Origin: SZUA-229 sp041589455
GTDB lineage: Bacteria; Pseudomonadota; Gammaproteobacteria; SZUA-229
DNA: 5,202 nt
Assembly: GCA_041589455.1 (NCBI GenBank)
Contig: JBFHVQ010000123.1
Location: 1-5,202, forward strand
Reading direction: 5' to 3'
Shown here one piece after another: positions 1 through 5,202 of the stretch; the stretch's first letter is position 1; every line of letters starts with the position of its first letter. The notes under the pieces are model-generated. The model did not search any database and was not told where the DNA came from. It worked only from the letters and a program-made list of their open reading frames with translations. A program made the position numbers and the translations under genes.

Positions 1-1004
1 GTCTGAATTACCTTTTTCCCTTGATGACACTTGCATTCATTTCGGCCTACTTTTTCACTGGAGCCTTATGGAAAAAGGCAATCATATTTCTTTCATCCAT
101 ACCAATCACTATACTAATGAATAGTTTTAGAATTGGTGCTATTGGAGTAACTGTCGAGTACTGGGGCCCAGAAATGGCAGAAGGATTCCTTCATGATTTC
201 GAAGGCTGGGCAGTATTCATGAGCTGCATCGCTATTCTGGTTTTGGAAATGTGGGTGCTTGCCAGTATAGGTAAAGATAAATTACCACTACGTGAAGCAT
301 TTGGGCTGGATTTTCCAGCGCCTACACCTAAAGAAGCTGAAGTTAGTTATCGTGAAATTCCAAAACCATTTTATGCATCACTTGCAGTCGTTGCACTTGT
401 TGCAATTAGTGTATTTGCATTGCCAGAAAGGGTTGAAATAGAGCCTGAGAGAAAACATTTTGTTGAATTCCCATTAGAGTTTGATGGTTGGCATGGGAAG
501 TCTGGATATTTAGAACAAATATATATTGATGCTCTCAAGTTTACTGATTATGTGATGAATGACTATATGGGCGATGATGGCGGTACAGTTAATTTTTATT
601 CAGCCTACTATGCATCTCAAAAGAAAGGTGCATCTGCACATTCACCTCGTTCATGTATTCCAGGAGGTGGCTGGCGTATAGCAAGCCTCGACCAGCATGC
701 GATTGAAGGCGTGTCCATTGCAGGAGTGCCTCTGGTTGTTAACAGATTGGTGATTCAGAAAGGTGAAGCGAAACAGCTGGTTTATTACTGGTTCCAGCAA
801 CGAGGTCGAGTGGTTACGAATGAGTATATGATGAAATGGTGGTTGTTCTGGGACTCAATGAACGCACAAAGGACAGATGGAGCGCTTGTCAGGTTAACGA
901 CTCTCTTAAAACCTGGTCAGGATATATCAATTGCTGACGAACGGCTTGAGTCTTTTAGTAAGCAGATTACACCATTGATACCTGAATATGTTCCTGGCAA
1001 ATAA
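1..1004 (+). CDS. xrtD: Exosortase-EpsI fusion, XrtD-like (VPLPA-CTERM type), 5'-truncated
   Basis: This is the C-terminal part of an inner-membrane exosortase, a transpeptidase-like enzyme thought to cleave proteins bearing a C-terminal sorting tail. The frame is open from the window edge: the first full codons (from base 3) read LNYLFPLMTLAF, matching the stretch that follows the catalytic Cys in exosortases. Bases 1-2 (GT) fit the Gly of the usual C-x-G-L motif, so the Cys should lie only a few bases outside. TTG 21 and ATG 24 are therefore internal codons, not starts. The catalytic Arg is in NSFRIG (codon 129-131) and the catalytic His in FLHDFEGW (codon 192-194), each beside a membrane segment. 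A linker containing FGLDFPAPTP leads to another membrane helix (about 366-425) and then a periplasmic EpsI domain (DUF3485 type) with HSPRSCIPGGGW (His 639-641, Cys 654-656). Exosortase plus EpsI in one chain is the XrtD architecture. The exosortase/EpsI call is firm; the XrtD subtype is inferred from recalled family architecture. The next gene starts 12 bp downstream, so the two are probably co-transcribed. Confidence 0.85.
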   Translation, partial: LNYLFPLMTLAFISAYFFTGALWKKAIIFLSSIPITILMNSFRIGAIGVTVEYWGPEMAEGFLHDFEGWAVFMSCIAILVLEMWVLASIGKDKLPLREAFGLDFPAPTPKEAEVSYREIPKPFYASLAVVALVAISVFALPERVEIEPERKHFVEFPLEFDGWHGKSGYLEQIYIDALKFTDYVMNDYMGDDGGTVNFYSAYYASQKKGASAHSPRSCIPGGGWRIASLDQHAIEGVSIAGVPLVVNRLVIQKGEAKQLVYYWFQQRGRVVTNEYMMKWWLFWDSMNAQRTDGALVRLTTLLKPGQDISIADERLESFSKQITPLIPEYVPGK

Positions 1005-1007
1005 GAG
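1003..1007 (+). promoter_or_regulatory. Weak ribosome binding site of the sugar-phosphate transferase gene
   Basis: AAGAG lies 9 nt before the ATG at 1017 and overlaps the stop codon of the upstream exosortase. It is only a partial Shine-Dalgarno match, which fits translation helped by ribosomes ending on the upstream gene. An in-frame TAG at 1011-1013 rules out any earlier start, so ATG 1017 is the first possible one. Confidence 0.5.
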
Positions 1008-1016
1008 CATTAGTTA

Positions 1017-2636
1017 ATGCTGTTTATATTTGCTTTCATCATATCACTTGTTGCAACGATGATATTGATTCCGCCTATTATGAAATGGGCGGATAAAATT
1101 GGTGCTATTGATATTCCTGATGCACGTAAAGTACATAAGGAGGCAATCCCCAGAGTAGGTGGAATTGCTATGGTAGCCGGAACATTTGTCTCAATAGCTT
1201 TATTTGCAGAATTTGATCAACAACTCATATCAATTCTTATCGGATTTGCAGTGATTTGGGGGTTTGGTCTGTGGGATGACAAGTGTGACCTGAATTATAA
1301 AATTAAATTCCTGGGTCAACTACTTGCGGTTGTTATTGTTGTTGCCTGGGGTGATGTAATAGTCCGTACTGTTCCGTTTCTCGATGAAGACATTCCGGAT
1401 TATCTGGCGATACCTTTTACTATTTTTGCCTTAATCGGTATAACAAATGCCATTAATCTTTCAGATGGTCTGGATGGACTGGCTGGCGGTACGTCGCTTA
1501 TTTCAATAAGTATGATAGCACTGCTAGCCTATGATGCCGGTGGTGACCTGGTTGTATTAATCTGTATGGCTGTAGCAGGATCCATCCTTGGATTTTTGAG
1601 GCATAATACTTATCCAGCCAGGCTATTTATGGGGGATACCGGAAGTCAATTTCTTGGGTTCAGTCTTGGTATACTGGTGATTGTTCTATCTCAGAATGTT
1701 AACTCTGCTATGAGTCCAGTTATTGCTTTGTTTATCCTCGGCTTACCTATATTAGATACAATAGCGGTCATGAGTCAGCGTATCTACGAGAACAGGTCAC
1801 CATTTTCACCAGATAAAAACCACATACATCATAAGTTGCTGGAGCTTGGATTTGACCAGTATGAAGCTGTTTTTATAATATATCTTGTACAGAGCAGCAT
1901 GCTGGCTCTGGCTTATTTTCTTTTATATGAGTCTGATAGTCTTCTAAGCGTTATTTATTTACTTGTTGCCTTCATTGTACTTGGGTCATTTCAACTTGCC
2001 AGGGTATCCACATGGCGGTTTCATGATAAACCAGAAGTCAAAAATTCTGTTTTGTCATCTTTCGTCGAAATTTTACGCACCAGGGGGTTACTTACTACAG
2101 TACCAACGCGTGTACTCGGGATAAGCCTGATATCAATCTTTTTATGTGGTGTTCTGTTTACACGTCAGGTCAGCTTCGATATGTCGATATTAGCTACACT
2201 GCTCCTGGCTATGCTTATCGTTTCATCAGTAGTTAAAAAAGATCGAGGAATTCTGACGGAAAAGATGGTTGTATATGTAGTATCTGTCATGTCTGTATAC
2301 ATGATGACATCCATAGACGCAGACTCAGAAATTAACTATATAATTAATAGCTTATTTATTTTGTTGCTAGTAGCATTTGTTCTACGCATACGATTTTCAA
2401 CGGATAAAACATTTCAGGTTACACCGCTTGACTATCTAGTCATAATTCTCATTATTGTTGTGCCAAACCTCCCAGAAGTGCATCTTGAGGATAGTAATAT
2501 GGGTGAAATGGCGATAAAGTTAGTACTTCTATTTTATGCCAGTGAGGCCATTCTGGGGGCGTCTCGAAAAAACTGGGATCTAATGAAACTGGGTGTTATG
2601 TTGGTGCTTACTTTAAATATAGTGCGCGGAATCTAG
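1017..2636 (+). CDS. WecA/MraY-type polyprenyl-phosphate sugar-1-phosphate transferase with long C-terminal membrane extension
   Basis: This integral inner-membrane glycosyltransferase (GT4/MraY/WecA superfamily) should transfer a sugar-1-phosphate, probably GlcNAc-1-P or a related HexNAc-1-P, from a UDP-sugar to undecaprenyl phosphate. That is the priming step of a lipid-linked glycan. Motifs in order: VHKEAIPRVGG (residues 39-49), the Mg-binding acidic pair in WDDKCD (Asp87, Asp88), NAINLSDGLDGLAGG (144-158, with Asp150 and Asp153), RLFMGDTGS (202-210, Asp207), LPILDT (243-248), and the cytoplasmic SPDKNHIHH loop (264-272), which is typical of WecA-like rather than MraY enzymes. Usual WecA proteins have about 360 residues; this one has 539. 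Residues 340-539 form an extra region with about seven hydrophobic segments (near 366-382, 389-406, 417-432, 441-457, 471-484, 499-514, 522-537) that I do not recognise. It lies 12 bp after the exosortase and ends with tandem TAG TAG stops. A role in exopolysaccharide or O-glycan priming is inferred from family and context. The exact sugar cannot be read from the sequence, so no symbol is given. Confidence 0.9.
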   Translation: MLFIFAFIISLVATMILIPPIMKWADKIGAIDIPDARKVHKEAIPRVGGIAMVAGTFVSIALFAEFDQQLISILIGFAVIWGFGLWDDKCDLNYKIKFLGQLLAVVIVVAWGDVIVRTVPFLDEDIPDYLAIPFTIFALIGITNAINLSDGLDGLAGGTSLISISMIALLAYDAGGDLVVLICMAVAGSILGFLRHNTYPARLFMGDTGSQFLGFSLGILVIVLSQNVNSAMSPVIALFILGLPILDTIAVMSQRIYENRSPFSPDKNHIHHKLLELGFDQYEAVFIIYLVQSSMLALAYFLLYESDSLLSVIYLLVAFIVLGSFQLARVSTWRFHDKPEVKNSVLSSFVEILRTRGLLTTVPTRVLGISLISIFLCGVLFTRQVSFDMSILATLLLAMLIVSSVVKKDRGILTEKMVVYVVSVMSVYMMTSIDADSEINYIINSLFILLLVAFVLRIRFSTDKTFQVTPLDYLVIILIIVVPNLPEVHLEDSNMGEMAIKLVLLFYASEAILGASRKNWDLMKLGVMLVLTLNIVRGI

Positions 2637-2643
2637 TAGTAAA

Positions 2644-2662
2644 AGCAATTACATGAATTGTT
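2644..2662 (+). repeat. Short AT-rich inverted repeat between transferase and TPR genes
   Basis: The arms AGCAATT (2644-2650) and AATTGTT (2656-2662) flank a 5-nt spacer, ACATG. Six pairs are Watson-Crick and one is G-T. It lies 8 bp after the first stop codon of the transferase gene and upstream of the putative promoter. It is too AT-rich, and lacks a following T-run, to be a convincing intrinsic terminator. It could be an operator half-site pair or chance in AT-rich DNA. Confidence 0.25.
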
Positions 2663-2672
2663 ATCAAAAATG

Positions 2673-2700
2673 ATGACAGATAATTACAGAATTTTATAAA
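2673..2700 (+). promoter_or_regulatory. Candidate sigma70-type promoter for the TPR lipoprotein gene
   Basis: The -35 candidate ATGACA (2673-2678) and the -10 candidate TATAAA (2695-2700) each match the sigma70 consensus at 5 of 6 bases, with a 16-bp spacer. The start of transcription would fall near 2707, giving a leader of roughly 17 nt that holds the Shine-Dalgarno sequence. No GG-N10-GC element of the sigma54 type was seen in this spacer. Such matches are easy to find by chance in AT-rich DNA, so read-through from the upstream genes remains possible. Confidence 0.4.
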
Positions 2701-2711
2701 TTTTAAATGAC

Positions 2712-2716
2712 AGGAG
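2712..2716 (+). promoter_or_regulatory. Ribosome binding site fixing the TPR lipoprotein start
   Basis: AGGAG lies 7 nt before ATG 2724 and 4 nt before the adjoining in-frame TTG at 2721. The spacing and codon choice favour ATG 2724. Starting there also puts Lys at position 2, as expected for a lipoprotein signal peptide. Confidence 0.8.
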
Positions 2717-2723
2717 ACTGTTG

Positions 2724-5120
2724 ATGAAACATCTTGTAACAGGGCTGACAAAATTGACTACAGCGTCAATTTTAGTTGTAACTTTAGCTGCATGTGGCGG
2801 TGCAGATGAGCGTAAAGTTAAATATTTAGAGAAGGGTAAAGCATACCTGACAGAAAAAAATTATGATAAAGCCAGGATTGAACTGAAGAATGTCCTCCAA
2901 ATAGATCCTAAATTCGCAGAGGCTTATTATCTGATGGGGCAGATTGAAGAAGCGAACAAGGAGCTTCGGAAAGCTATTGGTAATTATAAAAAAGCTTTGG
3001 AACTGGATCCAAATCATACAGAAGCGAAGATTAAATTAGCTCGGATTTATGTTTTAGCAGGCACAGACGAGCTTATTAAAGAAGCCCAGGCTTTATTAGC
3101 CCAGATAAAAAATGAACAGCCAGATAATGTTGAAGGTGAGTTAGTTAGTATAACTATAAAATATAAAACAGGCTCTAAATCTCAGGCGACTAAAGAGTTG
3201 GTTTCTATTGTTGACCGAGAGCCAAAGTTAATAGAAGCAGTTAGTCTGCTCGCAACTATTTATATCGTTGACGATGAAGACAATAAAGCTATTGAGTTAT
3301 TAACGAGAAGCACTAAAGATAATCCAGATAATGTGTCATTAATGGTAACGCTAGCTAAATTATTAACTAAGCAGGGAAAGTATGATCTGGCAGAGCAATA
3401 TATGAATAGTGCTTTGGAGCTGGAGCCTGAAGCTTTCCCATTACAACAGACAATGTCGTCTTTTTATACAACAACTAATCAGTTGGAAAAAGCAGAGGCT
3501 ATATTAAGAAACTCTATCAAGCAGGATCCAGAAGATGCGCAGCGTTATCTCGTACTGCTCGAGTTTTTATCGGCCAGAGTAAGCATAAAAAAAGCTGAAG
3601 AAGAATTAAATCTTGCTATTAAAAATAATCCCGATATGTATGATCTTAAATTTTCTCAGGTTAAATTTTATGACAAAATTGGTAACCGTGATGAGGCTAA
3701 AGAGATTTTAAAGCAGATCATTTCGGATAAGTCGTATGACCTTGAAGGCATTACTGCTCGTACTGAACTGGCTAAATATTTATTTGATGAGGGCGACCAT
3801 AAATCTGCTAAAGTCTATGTGGATCAGGTGTTGGCTGAGTATCCAAATAATAATGATGCTTTGTTAGTGCAAAGTAAACTGGCGCTTGCTGATTTAGATG
3901 CTGTCTCTGCAATTAATGGTTTACGCACGGTTGTTAATAATGACCCTAAAAATGCTGAAGCAGCATTGCTGTTAGCAAAATCACATGTACTGAACAATGA
4001 TAGCGGTCTTGCTGAAGATGTACTAAAAAAAGCGATTGCAGCTAATCCAGCAAATGACCAAACGCATTTGAATTACGCTAACTATCTTATGAGTAAGGGT
4101 AGAGTTGATGAGGCAGTTGCCGTACTTGATAAAGCGTTGACTTACTTCAAAGATAGTTATCCATTGTTAGAATTGAAACTGCGTACAGTCGCAAATAGTG
4201 GTGATGATTCTCAGATTGTTTCAATTTTAGACAGGATGGAACAGGCTGAGTCCCGCAAAGACAGTGTTAATATCACTCGTGGGCAGTACTACCTGTCTAA
4301 AAACCAGATTGATAAAGGCATAGAACAGTTTGAGTTAGCGTACGATAAAGCTGCATCAAAGTACAAACCTCTGGACTTGATCGTGCAGACATATGTTAAA
4401 ACTAATCAGGTTGATAAGGCCAAAGAGCGACTAGATAAAATACTTTCGGCCAATAATAACGAACCTGTTGCTAACCAGGTAAAAGGCCAGCTTCATCTAC
4501 TACTGAAAGAAATAGAAACAGCGCGTAAGCACTTTAATATAGCAGCAGAAAACGCTAATGGCTGGTTTAAACCATATTCTAGCCTGTCCGCTACCTATCT
4601 TTATGAGAAGGATTACGACAAAGCTGTTTCTGTTTTAAAAGATGCTCAATCAAAACTTAAGAATGGTACGCCAGCTAAAATGCAGATAGCTTCGATTTAT
4701 GAGCGCCAGGAGAAATTTGCAGATGCTATTTCACTCTATGCTGAGATTATTGAAGATCAGCCTACAAACAAATTAGCTGCGAATAATTATGCTTCATTAC
4801 TACTCGATTATGGCCAGACGTCAGATATACCAAAGGCTCTATCAATCGCCAAGGATTTCGAACTACTACGCCAGCCTGCCTTGTTAGATACTCTCGGCTG
4901 GGCATATGCTAAGTCAGGTGACAATATCAAGGCGATAGATTTACTGAAGCCAATTGTTGAGAAAGCGCCAGATGTTGCAGTTTTTCGTTATCATTTGGGC
5001 TATGCGCTATACCAGTCTGGTGATAAAGCAGCAGCTAAATCTCATCTGGAGATAGCAACTGCTAGCGAGCAAAACTTTGCTGGTAAAGATAATGCTATTG
5101 AATTATTGAAGAATATTTAA
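2724..5120 (+). CDS. prsT: TPR-repeat lipoprotein, PEP-CTERM system PrsT type
   Basis: This is a secreted, lipid-anchored protein of 798 residues built almost wholly of tetratricopeptide (TPR) helical hairpins. The signal peptide is MKHLVTGLTK plus a hydrophobic stretch, ending in the lipobox LAAC with the acylated Cys at residue 24. The next residue is Gly, not Asp, so outer-membrane sorting by Lol is expected. Cys24 is the only cysteine in the protein. TPR units of about 34 residues begin at once (31-64, containing YLTEKNYDKA; 65-98, ending in ALELDPNH) and run, more diverged in the middle, to the C-terminal pair around LDTLGWAYAKSG (721-732) and FRYHLGYALYQSG (754-766). An N-terminal lipobox, uninterrupted TPRs and an LDTLGWA-like C-terminal motif are the PrsT pattern. 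PrsT homologues are commonly somewhat longer, about 900 residues. The exact biochemical role is unknown; a periplasmic scaffold for EPS or protein export is the usual inference, and the exosortase gene two genes upstream supports the assignment. A generic TPR lipoprotein of a polysaccharide export system is the alternative. Confidence 0.82.
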   Translation: MKHLVTGLTKLTTASILVVTLAACGGADERKVKYLEKGKAYLTEKNYDKARIELKNVLQIDPKFAEAYYLMGQIEEANKELRKAIGNYKKALELDPNHTEAKIKLARIYVLAGTDELIKEAQALLAQIKNEQPDNVEGELVSITIKYKTGSKSQATKELVSIVDREPKLIEAVSLLATIYIVDDEDNKAIELLTRSTKDNPDNVSLMVTLAKLLTKQGKYDLAEQYMNSALELEPEAFPLQQTMSSFYTTTNQLEKAEAILRNSIKQDPEDAQRYLVLLEFLSARVSIKKAEEELNLAIKNNPDMYDLKFSQVKFYDKIGNRDEAKEILKQIISDKSYDLEGITARTELAKYLFDEGDHKSAKVYVDQVLAEYPNNNDALLVQSKLALADLDAVSAINGLRTVVNNDPKNAEAALLLAKSHVLNNDSGLAEDVLKKAIAANPANDQTHLNYANYLMSKGRVDEAVAVLDKALTYFKDSYPLLELKLRTVANSGDDSQIVSILDRMEQAESRKDSVNITRGQYYLSKNQIDKGIEQFELAYDKAASKYKPLDLIVQTYVKTNQVDKAKERLDKILSANNNEPVANQVKGQLHLLLKEIETARKHFNIAAENANGWFKPYSSLSATYLYEKDYDKAVSVLKDAQSKLKNGTPAKMQIASIYERQEKFADAISLYAEIIEDQPTNKLAANNYASLLLDYGQTSDIPKALSIAKDFELLRQPALLDTLGWAYAKSGDNIKAIDLLKPIVEKAPDVAVFRYHLGYALYQSGDKAAAKSHLEIATASEQNFAGKDNAIELLKNI

Positions 5121-5157
5121 CCGTATCTTCATAATTTACCGGTTGGTATATCTAATA

Positions 5158-5195
5158 CATGCCGTATGTGTGATTAATGTTACATATGCGGCATG
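5158..5195 (+). terminator. Long hairpin after the TPR lipoprotein gene, probable transcript 3' end
   Basis: CATGCCGTATGTGT (5158-5171) pairs with ACATATGCGGCATG (5182-5195), giving 14 pairs, two of them G-U. The stem can extend inward to 17 pairs around a TAAT loop (5175-5178). All four non-Watson-Crick pairs are G-U in + strand RNA; the complementary strand would have A-C mismatches there. The structure therefore fits + strand transcripts ending after the TPR gene. No T-run follows (CTTGATA up to the window end), so it is not a classical intrinsic terminator. It may instead stabilise the mRNA 3' end or act with Rho. Confidence 0.55.
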
Positions 5196-5202
5196 CTTGA
5201 TA

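Noticed and set aside
21..26. TTG/ATG as a start codon for the first gene
   Set aside because: The frame is open upstream to base 1, and the residues before it (LNYLFPL) belong to the conserved exosortase motif, so these are internal codons.
132..146. Shared ATTGGTGCTATTG near 132 and near 1098, as a possible repeat
   Set aside because: Both copies encode Ile-Gly-Ala-Ile in unrelated membrane proteins. There is no wider similarity, so coincidence is likely.
2658..2684. Alternative promoter TTGTTA (2658-2663) with GATAAT (2679-2684)
   Set aside because: The 15-bp spacer is short and the -35 matches at only 4 of 6 bases. The ATGACA/TATAAA pair is better.
2721..2723. TTG start for the TPR lipoprotein
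   Set aside because: ATG follows immediately, with better spacing (7 nt) from AGGAG and a more typical signal peptide start.
2826..3017. 63-codon open frame on the minus strand
   Set aside because: It lies wholly within the first TPR repeats of the lipoprotein gene, has no credible ribosome binding site or recognisable domain, and reads as an antisense shadow of AT-rich, Lys-rich coding sequence.
5137..5148. Small hairpin TACC-GGTT-GGTA before the main 3' hairpin
   Set aside because: It has only four base pairs plus a mismatch-interrupted extension, too weak to support as a feature.
1..5202. CRISPR arrays, tRNA/rRNA genes, insertion sequences, attachment sites
   Set aside because: No regularly spaced repeats, no cloverleaf-like or rRNA-like sequence, no transposase coding and no paired terminal repeats were seen. 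The three genes fill nearly all of the window.

Overview
The window is AT-rich bacterial DNA with three long genes on the + strand, tightly packed and without visible frameshifts or mobile elements. All three point to a Gram-negative envelope locus of the exosortase / PEP-CTERM type. This is the system thought to sort and process C-terminally tagged exported proteins, and it usually sits among exopolysaccharide (EPS) genes. The gene types and the outer-membrane-type lipoprotein suggest a proteobacterium, perhaps a low-GC gammaproteobacterium. The taxonomic guess is weak.

Layout: (1) Bases 1-1004 are the 3' part of an exosortase fused to an EpsI domain, the architecture of the VPLPA-CTERM-type exosortase XrtD. 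The window opens just after the expected catalytic Cys; the catalytic Arg and His are present. (2) After a 12-bp gap, 1017-2636 encodes a 539-aa WecA/MraY-type polyprenyl-phosphate sugar-1-phosphate transferase. It has all the expected motifs plus an unusual membrane extension of about 200 aa. (3) An 87-bp AT-rich spacer (2637-2723) holds a plausible sigma70-type promoter and a good Shine-Dalgarno sequence. (4) Bases 2724-5120 encode a 798-aa TPR-repeat lipoprotein of the PrsT type. (5) The last 82 bp (5121-5202) hold a long hairpin whose non-Watson-Crick pairs are all G-U in the + strand RNA, probably the 3' end of the transcript.

Working model (inference): the transferase starts a lipid-linked glycan on undecaprenyl phosphate. 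The exosortase recognises and cleaves C-terminally tagged exported proteins at the inner membrane, perhaps coupling them to that glycan pathway. PrsT is anchored in the outer membrane and faces the periplasm, where it could serve as a TPR scaffold for assembly or export. No substrate with a VPLPA or PEP-CTERM tail is encoded in this window. The families are known; the less familiar points are the C-terminal extension of the transferase, the EpsI His/Cys pair and the pairing of an XrtD-type enzyme with PrsT.
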